DNA of 64,000 nucleotides, taken from the NCBI RefSeq assembly GCF_040115645.1, contig NC_089554.1, forward strand, positions 1,860,001-1,924,000, written 5' to 3'. A program made the position numbers and the translations under genes. The stretch is from Euwallacea fornicatus. Lineage: Eukaryota; Arthropoda; Insecta; Coleoptera; Curculionidae. This document shows, piece after piece, positions 1 through 9,989 of the stretch (within the stretch, counting starts at the first letter, position 1; the number at the start of each line of letters is the position of its first letter). Under the pieces are notes generated by a model. The model made no database searches. It had not been told where the DNA came from and was given only the letters and a program-made list of their open reading frames with translations.

Positions 1-834
1 AGTAAGGTTTTCCAAGTGTATTTTGTTTTAAATTTTTTAGAAGGAATTAATTTCATATTTTTTTAGTAGAAGTAGAGGATATGAAGGTGAACATGTGTGA
101 AACATGCCTCATCGCAAAATAATCCTCTTCTTCCAAAGTATGGTTTCTTCAAATTCTCAGCTTATTACACATGGAGAAACATTTCTATGTATCATAATGC
201 TGCACCATAGTCCATTTGTATTTATAGTTGTTTATATTGAAAATAAAATTATATTGAGTTTTCATGACAATAACAAAACAGGTGACTTCGGTATAGTGCA
301 GCACTATGATGTATGAAAACGCTTCCACATGTATAAAAGATTCAGAATTTAACGGAACCATACTCTGGAATAAGAATATTATTTTACGATAAGGCGTATT
401 TCACACATGTTTGTCTTCACTGTCTCTACCTTCACTGAAAGAAAATTAAATAAATTTTTCTTAAAGGATAAAAAAATTGCATTAACTAACCTATACCGGT
501 TTTTTGGCAAACACAGAAATGATAAGTTATTTTTTTTATCTTAAAACTGCTAATTGAGCAACAAAGCACTACGAGGAATTTTTTATTAAGAATTACTGGA
601 ATATTAAATAATATATACTTGTGTTAACAAAAATCAGCAGAATACCATTTTTTTCATTAAAAATCTCCCATTAAAGAGCCGCATGGACGCCGCTGGTGTA
701 GTTGGAAATATGCCACCTACTCCAACATGCACATTTATCCCCATTACGTGTCCATAATTCGCTGTCCTTGTCTCAAACAATTATTGAAATATTTAAAAAA
801 TATTTTAAATAATACGAATATACATATATACATT
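1..834. other. AT-rich stretch without a recognisable gene
   Basis: Only short open frames occur here (the longest is about 70 codons), with no domain or splice-site support. A+T-rich runs are frequent. I see no element termini. Confidence 0.6.
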
Positions 835-1374
835 TGTAGGTTTTTATTTCGTTAATCAAGGGTATAATTCCAAGCTGTATTTATAAGGGTGGACACGGCT
901 TTTGTCTGCACTTTGAAATCGAATCGAATATCAACAGAAATCGGAGCTGGAATAGAATAGGAATTACCCATCTTCGGGAAATTCTTCAATACTAAATCCT
1001 CCGGCGGTGCACTATGGGCGTACCCTCGTTGGGGATGCCATCGACACCATGTGCACTATCCGTAGGCTTGGATCGTGGTGCTGAAGCTGATAAGAAGTCC
1101 TTCTTTGACAATAATTGTGTCTGCATCATAAGGGCCGACAAAGCTTATCAGTAATACCGATGCACACAAAGTCTTCCGCGGGGAACTCTCATGCCGATAA
1201 AGTAACTCAGTGGGAATTCTTACGCACCAGCCAAAGTCTACTATGGGCGTGCCAAGGGGGTACATCATCTCCTTAACAATAACTTAACCCTAACTATTTA
1301 CAATCTACCACCTTAACGATAGAGTCTCGACCTAATCAAAACACACAATGCAATACAATTAAAAACTATGTACA
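835..1374 (-). repeat. Diverged LTR-like sequence (probable LTR retrotransposon relic)
   Basis: Read on the minus strand this block has the order expected of an LTR: a TATAAATA box near 881-888, an AATAAA poly(A) signal near 847-852 and a CCTACA end at 835-840. On the plus strand it begins TGTAGGTTTTTATTTC, close to the start of the solo LTR at 51721 (TGTAGGCTTTTTCTT, then GTTTTATTTC). Near 1207-1270 it also shares short blocks with that LTR (ACTCAGTG, ATGGGCGT, GGGTAC). The other end (TGTACA at 1369-1374) is uncertain because no flanking target duplication is visible. A 70-codon minus-strand open frame at 1056-1268 falls inside the block and is probably not coding. I infer an older relative of the solo LTR. 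Confidence 0.45.
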
Positions 1375-1708
1375 GGGTGGTCGATTTGAGTACTGGATCC
1401 TACTTATATATTGGGTTTTCTATAACACAGTTAATTCCGTCAAGATATTGTAATTATATAGATCACATAGGAATTGTGTTCACAAAAACTTAATTGAGTT
1501 AAAAATTCTGATGAAAGAGTAAAATAGTAGTCGAATGATGTCACTTTGGATATACGTGGTGGAGGAAGCAACTAGAATACATTATATATTAGAAAAACTA
1601 ATCATTTGCTAAAGGAAGCAAAAAGTGTGTGTACTTTTATATTTTCAACTGATACAATTTCTGCTACGTTTTCGTCGATATTTATCTTTAAGGAGACGTG
1701 AACATCCA
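1375..1708. other. Gene-free spacer with a possible lone transposon terminus
   Basis: A TA followed by CAGGGTGGTCG at 1371-1383 resembles the ends of several mariner-like elements in this window. No matching inverted copy is visible before 1710, so it may be a truncated end. Nothing else is recognised. Confidence 0.35.
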
Positions 1709-1710
1709 TA

Positions 1711-3133
1711 TACACTCACTTTCACATGAAATGCATCACCCAGTAATACTAATGATTAAGTCTTGTAACTTTGGCAAAATAATGCTTCATAATGGAGTAT
1801 CAAATGATTAGACTTTCAGTAAAAAAATACAACATTTGTTAATTAAAAAATTAAAGAGTGACATCGCCTCGTACGGCAATGCAAGCACGTACTTTTGTCG
1901 GCATGCTTTGCAACAATTAATCAATACCCTCCTGAGGTATTTCATTCCATGCTACCTCAAGATGATGTTGTAGGTCATCCACATTGTTTGGAAGCTTCGG
2001 TAAATTTCGGAGACGGCGACTCATCATGTCCCAAAGATGTTCGATAGGCGATAGGTCCGGTGACTGTGCAGGTCAAGGCAGTATTTCCAATTGTGCTTCT
2101 CCTAGGTAATGTCGAGTAATGTTCGCACTATGTGGTCTTGCATTATCCTGTTGGAAAATGCCATTTGGTAAAGTTTGCATGAAGGGTACTAATACTGGCC
2201 TCGAAACATTGTTAATGTAGCGACGTGCATTTAGGGTGCTTGAAATGAACACAAGAGAAGATCTTCGACCAACACATATTGCACCCCAGACCATAACACC
2301 AGGTGTTAAAGCTGTGTGGCGCCTTTCACAGAATTACAAATTTCTTCTTTCTCCTCGGTATCGTCTGACTCTTCTACGACCATTATTGATCCATGAACAA
2401 AATCGCGACTCGTCACTGAAGACGATATTGTTCCACTCATGACTCCAATCAACACGTTCTTGGCACCAGGCCAATCTGGAAGCTTGGTGTTGGGCGGTTA
2501 GTGGCAGTCGCAGATTTGGGCGGTATGAATGCAGGCCAAAAGACGAAATTCTTCTGTAAACTGTTGCCATCGACACCCGACGATTTAGAGCTCCTGTCCA
2601 ATCTACTGCGGCAGACATTGTTGTTTGAAATCGATCACCAATGGCCATCCGTCTAAGAAGTCGATCTTCACGTGCATTGCTGCTACGGGGAGGACGTCCA
2701 GCTGGACGATGTTGCTGAACCCTTTCTTCAGACCATGAAGACCATATTCTCGCGATCGTGGTGTGGTTCCGATTCATTCTTCGGGCAATCTCACGGAAAG
2801 AAAGTCCACTCTCCTTCATACCAATAATTCGCCCTCTATCGAAATTCGAAACGTGGGGAAAATTTCGACGCTGTCTCACTGGGGGCATTTTGAGATGTCT
2901 TGTTCACAGTTCAACAACAAAATAAACTGATATTTCCATGTAAATATTATTTTATTTATTTACGATTGAATAAAAAATCTAAAAGGCCAATGACAAAAAA
3001 ACCACCAGCATTCTTTCTTTTTTACTGAAAGTCTGATCATTTGATGCTCCATTATGAAGCATTATATTGCCAAAGTTACAAGACTTAATTATTAGTATTA
3101 CTGGGTGGTGCATTTCATGTGAAAATGAGTGTA
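1711..3133 (-). mobile_element. Tc1-like DNA transposon (element A), complete with TIRs and TA duplication
   Basis: The element is 1423 bp, flanked by TA at 1709-1710 and 3134-3135. Terminal inverted repeats of about 110 bp start TACACTCACTTTCACATG on the left. The right end reads as its inverse with a few mismatches, for example at 3011-3133. Both repeats carry the same stretch ending in ACTGAAAGT/ACTTTCAGT at the inner edge. The interior holds a single transposase frame on the minus strand. The ends are well matched, so the element is moderately young. Confidence 0.9.
1851..2888 (-). pseudogene. Tc1-like DD34E transposase with three in-frame stops
   Basis: This is one continuous frame of 346 codons, start ATG at 2888-2886 and stop TAA at 1853-1851, interrupted only by TAA at 2336-2334, TGA at 2075-2073 and TAA at 1919-1917, with no frameshift. 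Residues about 15-60 form the N-terminal paired-like helix-turn-helix region (SFREIARRMNRNHTTIARIW). The catalytic acids are all present: VFSDESRF, then FQQDNARPH, then SPIEHLWD, with 34 residues between the second D and the E, i.e. DD34E. The TGA sits where the family has a Trp before PAQSPDLSPIE, consistent with a single G-to-A change. Tc1 transposases cut and paste their own element at TA sites in the nucleus. The frame matches the one at 50750-52379 in length and motifs. Inactive as it stands. Confidence 0.9.
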
Positions 3134-3135
3134 TA

Positions 3136-5660
3136 ACACTGCATTAATCTAGATCCAACAAGAACTAAGGGCGTTAATTTTCTAATTGGAGGAAACTCAT
3201 TTTGCGTTTCCTTTGCGAAGAAAATATCTCCTCTCAAGAATATCTAGTTTTGATTTTTATCTTAGTTCGTAAATTTTTATCTCGTTTTTTTTGTTAACTA
3301 TCGATTTTTAATATTGCTCTTGTTCAGACTCTCGGTGGAGGTGCTACATTCTTCTGTGATATTTTGTCTTGCCTCGATGGATATTAGATATTTATCGGTC
3401 TGTGCAAGGGTCTAACAGAGGAAATAGGTTCAGAGGAAAAAAGATAACGCGAATGGGCCGCAAGTTAAAACACACCATCATCGCATTTGTGCGTGATTGA
3501 TTAGACCACTCTGTAGACTTATTTTGAGTTTATGAACCCTCCTCAGTTCGATTTATTGCTAGTTAAACGTTGATTAACGCAAGAAAAATATTGTGTAATA
3601 TTGGGTCGGTATCCGCAAGGTTCTGTACTGTCTCACTCATTCCTCCTCCAAGGGTTGCTTAGAGTTGAGTTCATGAATTTTCTTGAAACTTCGAAGGCAA
3701 AATAATGGCCTCCACGATCACCTCATCTGACATCTCTAGACTTTTTTTTATAAGGATACAACATTTGAGCAGGCCAACGTAGTTGATTGCAGCTTCTAGT
3801 GACGTAGCGAGAGGGTTAATATATTTTTGCGAAATTTTACGCAAAACAGATCTGGATATATGCAAGAGCTGGCGCTCTAAATTTGACCTTTTTCTATGAA
3901 CCTTCAAGAGTTGAATATTATCTTGCGTAACATAATAAGGGAGCTTTAGCAAGAAAATAGGACGGCTCGTTAATAATTAACCACCAAAATAATCAATTCC
4001 TCGACACGTTGACTGTTCCAGAGAACAAAAGAATTGCCCTCCGAAATTCGGTAATCAATTATCATTAAGCCGCAACGGCGTTATTGTCAAATTCTCGTAA
4101 TTAGGCTGACAGCAGTGCGAAGTGTCATTGTTGCGGGCTTAACGAACATTCAGTTGTTTAAATGCGCACTTATCCCTCCTGTTGAATGGTTTCGCGGTGT
4201 TGCTCTCATTGCTAGATGGTGCTAATTATTTTGCACCTGTTAATTAGCAGAGGGCATCCACTATCTCTTCCCGTCGCCAGTGTGTATAATATTTTTATTT
4301 TACACCGCCCCAATTTCAGGCATAAGCGCAATAATTCTATAAAGGAAGAAGTTTCGGAAGCCGTTCCATCAAAGTGACGAATTTTCCCCGTGGAAGTCCC
4401 CGTGAAAGGATTTCCAGGGTAACTAGCCTAATATGGGCGACGTAGTGAGATTTAATCCATAGAGATTTTAATTTTAATTAGCGTGGCCCTTTTGTGTATC
4501 AGCTACAGTGTTTCAAGCAATTTCCTCAGTTTCTTGCGAGCGAGTCACGGTTGGCCGCTCGTGGGCCCCAGACAAAGAACGTCCCGTATTGGACACAATG
4601 CAGCTCCTTCAGCTTCCGCTGCATTGTCGCGGTGCGTTAAAGGGTGGATAATGTGCAGGATAAAGGGTTCTCGGCGGGGGCTCTCTCTTTGACTGCTGTC
4701 TTCGACTTTCGGGCAAATTCCAGGGGCCTCTTCCGAAGTAGTGCTATTCTACGCATTGAGGGGCCGTGTTTCATCTTCACATAGGAACTCCCTCATCACG
4801 AATGCTGCTTCAGGAATAAATTAACGGGATCGACGAGTGGTTTGATGGTCGCCATTTATCCAGCATTTGCCGCTAAAATGACCTACCTGGTTGTGATCGT
4901 CCTTGTTGTTCGTGATGTTGTAGATCGACAATCCCGCTTTGTTGTAAAGCTTTTCTATTTTAGGTATTTTCGAAATATTATTTTTCGACATAAGCTTTAC
5001 TTTTTCTTCAGGCATCGGCAAGTTTTGACTATAGCAGATTAATCACTCCCTGGAGCTTAAAAAGTTTCAGTGGAGACGTTCTAGCTACGTCCGCTTTCAC
5101 ATTTTTCAAGACTCTATGGTTTGCTGAACAATGAACAGCAGTGCGATATACATGAAGTTAGCATCGAAAATTTGATTGTCTACTACTTCATATTTTATCG
5201 TCTACAAATCTTGAGTCTTGGTCATTTGCTTTTGCGATAGTACCAACAATGAATTTGAGGTGATTGTGAGAAGCACTTCGATAGAGTCGTTTACTCATGA
5301 ATGATTATTCCTTCAATTCCAGATAGGCAAACCCCCGGGTTACTTTTTTCCATTTACGTCCCTCTCCCTCAAAATCCTGTTACCCACATCTGGTCCTGTT
5401 GATTATTATGTTACCTTTTGAGATCTCTAGCAGATCGCAGTTAAAAGGGCCAAATCTAATTAAATATAATCCTTCTTAATTGATAATCGTCAGAAATCTA
5501 CTTACTTTCCTCGTTTTGATCCCGAAACGTGGTCATTGACGAAAGGAATAACGGAAAGAAAAGTGTCTATAAATCTTTTTGCAATAAACCCTACTTGTTA
5601 TTCAGCCCAGACCCTTCCGCCAATTGTTGAGGTAACTAATTTTCAATTTGAATCTTTCCT
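3136..5660. other. Gene-free stretch with a candidate conserved non-coding block
   Basis: No coding sequence is recognised. Between about 4050 and 4330 the base composition is more balanced and the sequence has several TAATTA/TTAATTAG homeodomain-type motifs and E-boxes (CACCTG, CAGTTG), as seen in developmental enhancers. This is a compositional impression only; no comparison with another genome was possible. The short open frame at 4483-4692 has no support. Confidence 0.3.
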
Positions 5661-5668
5661 TATTTTAT

Positions 5669-5917
5669 CAGGGTTCGGGTGTGTGTGTCAGACTGTCGCC
5701 CCAATGCGACCTTACATTATTCATGAAAAATATCCCGGCATTACACAGTTTTATCACACGAAATACCACGTGAGCTGTGTATTATATTGTCGGGAAGGAC
5801 ACGTTCATCAATCATTTTTATGAAATTTTGGCCGACGATAAGCGCATCGAAAGTTCTCAGGCCGGTGTTTTAGATAAAGCTCGACTAAACAAACTAATTT
5901 TCGGAGAATGGTTTCAG
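5669..5917 (+). other. Candidate host exon(s), product unknown
   Basis: A pyrimidine-rich acceptor (TTTATCAG) ends at 5668, and an excellent donor (TTTCAG followed by GTAAGG) lies at 5917/5918. From 5669 to 5770 one frame is open and reaches a possible donor (CAC/GTGAGC). From 5777 a second frame is open through 5917, reading VYYIVGKDTFINHFYEIL and later LNKLIFGEWFQ. The second frame has a TGA just upstream at 5771-5773, so the two parts would have to be separate exons, or one exon with a frameshift. I do not recognise the product and find no transposase motif in it. The composition is less AT-rich than the flanks. It could be a real exon pair, a pseudogene fragment or chance. Confidence 0.3.
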
Positions 5918-6267
5918 GTAAGGCAAGAGCTTCCCCTTGGAAAATTCTGGAAATATGTTCGTAGGGAGCTAACTTGGGAAATAATTTCATTAGTTGTACG
6001 GATAAATGGCCGGGTCATTTACTCAGCAAGATTAGAAAGGGCAGCAGCTGAGTGAAATAGGAACACATCGAAATATCACTCATTTCATTTGAGTCACATG
6101 TTATTCGCAGAATCTTTTCGTTCTAAGATATGTAATTATGAATTATTACTGATAATTTGTTCTAGCATTACTCACTGCAAGGGTGCTCGTTTTAGAAAAA
6201 TCGACGAAGGACTTCAGAGTATGAAAATCGTTCAGAGAGTAATAACGAGTTTGTTTCTTCTGAACAG
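5918..6267. other. Spacer without a recognisable gene
   Basis: Short open frames only. The 92-codon frame covering 5777-6055 runs past the strong donor-like site at 5917/5918 into sequence with no recognisable features. Confidence 0.4.
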
Positions 6268-7662
6268 ACTCTGGAGTGTAAAATTAACCGGATACTTCTA
6301 GAAAACAAAAATAAAAAAATATTTGTAGTATTACTGGTTCAAAGCTTAATAAAATTGAACATAAGGAAGCTAAAATTTGTCGTTAGTAAGAAAAATATTG
6401 AAAGAAGGAAAAAGGAAACAACATTACAAAAAAGAAAAAAATGTCCTTAAATCTGCTAACAAAAAAAAGACATTTTTTGACATAAAATGATCTATGTAAT
6501 TGAAAAACAACACGTTTAGGAACGCGTATTGCTTTCGTGAGCCCTATTCACGGCGTTCATGTGATTGAGCTTGCCACGAATCAACGCAACAAATTCTTCC
6601 TGAGCGATTTGCTCCCAATCATCATAAAGTGTTTATTCTATGCCATTTATGGATTGAAAGTCAGCATGATTTCGCCGAATACCTCGGCTCAGCATATCCC
6701 ATGCGCGTTTTGTCGGGTTTAGGTCTGGACTCGTCGGCGGCCACGGCAATAAAGAAATACCAATTTTATCCAAATATGCTCGTGCTGTCGTTACAATATC
6801 AGGACCAACATTGTTGTGCTTTAAGCAAAAATTTTCACTGAAAAATTACGCAAATGGCACTGCGTGTTATTTAAAATATCGTTCAGCATTTAAATTACCA
6901 CCACGAATTGTGACAAGTTCTCTATGTGCCTCTAAGGAAATGTCTGCCCACACCATTACGAAAATGCAAGTCTAGGGGATAACAGAATTTTATCTACATG
7001 ATCTACAGTGAGTGGAGGCCCCGTGACAGGGTTTATGGAATATATTTCAGATTCATTTAAGCGTCTACCGACTACATAAATGAAAATGGGATTTCTATGG
7101 ACCTCGTTTTAATCATCAGACAAGTGTTGAAGCTGCCAATGTGCGGTTGTGCAACACCTGCGTTTTGACGAGACGATCTTCAATTAAACTTGTGGTTCTT
7201 GGTCTAGCTTGTCCGGACCATCGGACGAATTGTCCTATTTCACGGAATCGTTATTACGCATGTGATATAGTACTTTGAGGAATTCCTAGGACATTTGAGA
7301 TGTAATGAATACTGCGTCCATCAGTTGCAAGGCTCGGGTGTCAAATGTTTTTTGTTGCAAAAATAAGAAACTGAAAACTGTGTTTGCGCTAGAAGCACAT
7401 CGGTTGAAGCTGAAAATAGTACAAGAACTTGGAATAATACTGCTTAAATTGAGACGCTTACTTCGCCCCGATGTTCAACAAACTGTAGTACTCGAGTTTT
7501 TCTGGACTATACAGGCAAAAGCAATTTAAACAAGATGAAACAAGAAAAAACGTTGTGGCTAATAAAATGTAAATAAGATTTCAGAAAAAATTCAAAAACA
7601 TTTTTTTAACTGCAAAAAATATGTAAAAATTTAAGTGTACGGCTAATTTTGCACTCCGGTGT
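6268..7662 (-). mobile_element. Decayed Tc1-like DNA transposon (element B)
   Basis: The left end near 6270 reads CTGGAGTGTAAAATTAACCG, and the right end near 7640-7660 is its inverse (CGGCTAATTTTGCACTCC) with a few mismatches. The repeats extend about 35 bp, and the element is about 1.39 kb. The exact outer limits and the TA duplication cannot be read with certainty. The interior is a minus-strand Tc1-like transposase relic. Confidence 0.75.
6530..7350 (-). pseudogene. Tc1-like transposase pseudogene
   Basis: Fragments of a Tc1 transposase can be followed in order on the minus strand, in more than one frame. The N-terminal DNA-binding part near 7200-7310 reads DGRSIHYISNVLGIPQSTIS and then RPRTTSLIEDRL. 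The core near 6920-6960 reads VMVWADISLEAHRELV and GGNLNAERYF. The C-terminal part near 6620-6800 reads NNVGPDIVTTARAYL and WPPTSPDLNPTKRAWDML. The second catalytic acid is replaced in the NNVGPD stretch, and the expected Glu after SPDLNP is Lys. Stops interrupt the core. An old, dead copy of a different Tc1 family from element A. Confidence 0.85.
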
Positions 7663-7663
7663 A

Positions 7664-8741
7664 TTTTAGAGGCTCCTTTTTAGCTTAAAAAAAATATTTG
7701 ATGATAATTTCGTCGGTCTGTAATTTTTCTTACCTTGATGCGACTCCAAGGTGTTTCCTGCATTTATTGGGTTTCTTCTCCACCGTTGGTGCTCCTGGAT
7801 ACCGTTAATTTCATATGCAAACCAATGCGATGAGAACAATAATTCAAGGAAACATGTGCGGGAGTGTGGAAAAACTTTATGAACGAAGTTGTCATTCAGA
7901 GTGTGTTTTACATAGAAAAACTTTTTAGCGCCATTATTTATTTCTTTCCAAAAGTGCTCAAATGATGGAAGAAAAGGATTTCTTTCCCATTGATCAGAAA
8001 TACGAGTGCATTACGTGAGATTTATTGACAATCACTGTCTCGTGGGTCATGTTTCTATAGGATCCTAAACAAACCGTCCAAAAGGTTTGCGCCAAAACTC
8101 CCCCCATTTCCAAGCAAACACATAATAAGAGAAAATAAGAAGTTTCCCGGGTATGTTCACTTCTTGGATGACTTTCGGCTGCGCCAGCCGAACATTTATT
8201 AAAACAAACATTTACCTTGCACTCCCACATTAGTCACACGTTGGAAACATCAATTTTTCTGGCTCCGGCTTCTGTTATTTTCCGCAATTTATTACTTCCA
8301 GTATTTGGGTTTAATATATTGCCTCTTGAGATAGATATAATCGTCTTTGGGGATATCAGCAGGAAGAATCTCGTACAGGACATCCTACAACCGTTTTATT
8401 GAATTATTTATATTCGGAAGCCAACTAAGTTGACTAGTAATTCATTTAGATTTAGTATTTTTGTGCGAGCCCATAGCAACATAATATTCGCTTTAATATT
8501 ATAACTGAGGAGCTGCAGAGATTTTAAATCTGGATTCCGTGTGGGCCCAAGCAATTTCAAAGTCAAATCAAACCGCTAAGGAGGCCTAAGTATTCTAGCC
8601 CGAAGTTAGACCTAAGCCACAACAATAAACCGTGTGATAATTGCGCAAAGGCCCGCAAGGAACTAAGGGAGGCTGAAACCTAAGCACCCGCCTTTAGAGG
8701 GTACAACATATATCGCCAATGTATAATTTTCTTTAATTAGC
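7664..8741. other. Spacer without a recognisable gene
   Basis: No element ends, transposase motifs or convincing exons were found. The open frames at 7994-8402 lie on both strands with no domain support. Confidence 0.5.
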
Positions 8742-8743
8742 TA

Positions 8744-9987
8744 CGAGGATTGTCCCAGAAGTACCCGATTTGATATATACATGGCGAATTTTTTATAAAA
8801 ATTTGCCAATATTACAAAGACCTAACTAACTTTAATCAGCTTATCTCTAAAGTTCGAGGATGTTACGTTGATTTATGTTTGTTTCGGGGCAATTGTTAGT
8901 GAACGTTTCAAAGAATTTTGTGAACATGGAAAAAATTGGTCATCGATATGCGATTCAATACTTCCATTTGAAAGGTCTTAGCCCATCCAACATCAAAACG
9001 GAGATAGATTTAATTTTGGGGAAATCTGTTCCTTCGACTATAAAACCGTTATTAGATGGCAGAGATTAAACGCAGTCGTACGAACTGCTAAGACGAACTT
9101 TGCAGTGGTCGTCCCAATGACACTCCAGATCTGACCACTCTAGACATTGTGGTGAAAATCCACTAAACTGTACTGAGGCATGTTGACCGAACAATCGGAT
9201 ATGGGAAAGTTATGCGCAAGATGGGTGCCGCGATTACTTACAAGTGAATGAAACGAGCGCTGCGAGAACCTTTCCAGAAGGTATTTGACAATGTTTCGTA
9301 GCGATAGAGCCGAGTTTTTGCGTCGATTCATGACCATGGATGAAAAATAGGTCCATCATTCTAACTCGAATTAACCTGAGACGAAAGAGCAGTCAAAACA
9401 ATGGACTCAAAGGCAAGATCGGCTCCAAAAAAGCCGAAACTCGTGCCATCTTCAGATAAGATGTCGGCGTCAGTTTTTTGGGTTTCACATGGGATAATTT
9501 ATATTAGCTACATACCTAAGGGAAAAACAATGAACGAAGAATATTACGCAAATTTACTGCAAGGTTTGAGTGAAGAAATTAGAAAAAAGCGACCGCTTTT
9601 GGCAAAAAAAGCCTTCTTTCCTTAAAACTAAGACACACTAGTCCATACTTCTATCATCGCAATGGCCAAAATCAATCAACTCGGTTTTGAACCTTTTCCG
9701 CACCCATCTTATTCACCAAATTTAGCCCCCTCAGATTATTTTTTATTTCCATACGTGAACAAATAGCCCGGTGAATAGAGATTTGCCAATAATGAAGAGG
9801 TGAAACTCGAGGTTGATACCTATTTTGAAATATTCGAAGTTCCTTACTATAAACAGGGTATAGAAGTCATAGAACATGGCTGGGAAAACTACATCAATTT
9901 TAAAAGAGACTATGTTGAGAAAAAATGTAATATTTTCTACTTTTTTATCTTTAAGTGTTAGGTCGAGTATTTCTGGGACTATCCTCG
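8744..9987 (+). mobile_element. Mariner element mar-A, copy 1
   Basis: The element is 1244 bp flanked by TA at 8742-8743 and 9988-9989. The left end reads CGAGGATTGTCCCAGAAGTA; the right end is the inverse, CTGGGACTATCCTCG. TIRs are about 28 bp. Three more copies with the same ends lie at 18785, 53665 and 62247, all inverted relative to this one. Confidence 0.92.
8926..9962 (+). pseudogene. Mariner (DD34D-type) transposase pseudogene, mar-A copy 1
   Basis: The N-terminus at 8926 reads MEKIGHRYAIQYFHLKGLSP and is open for about 48 codons before a stop at 9067. Later parts are recognisable in shifted frames: SASVFWVSHGIIYISYIPKG with the next segment MNEEYYANLLQGLSEEIRKK near 9460-9600, then YSPNLAPSDYFLFPY near 9705-9755, the mariner signature around the third catalytic Asp. 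The motif with the second catalytic Asp (near 9610-9640) is degraded. The frame would end at TAG 9960-9962. An upstream in-frame ATG at 8875 could be an alternative start; the 54825 copy also begins further upstream. Dead copy. Confidence 0.88.
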
Positions 9988-9989
9988 TA

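Noticed and set aside
1056..1268. A 70-codon minus-strand open frame
   Set aside because: It lies within the LTR-like block and has no recognisable domain.
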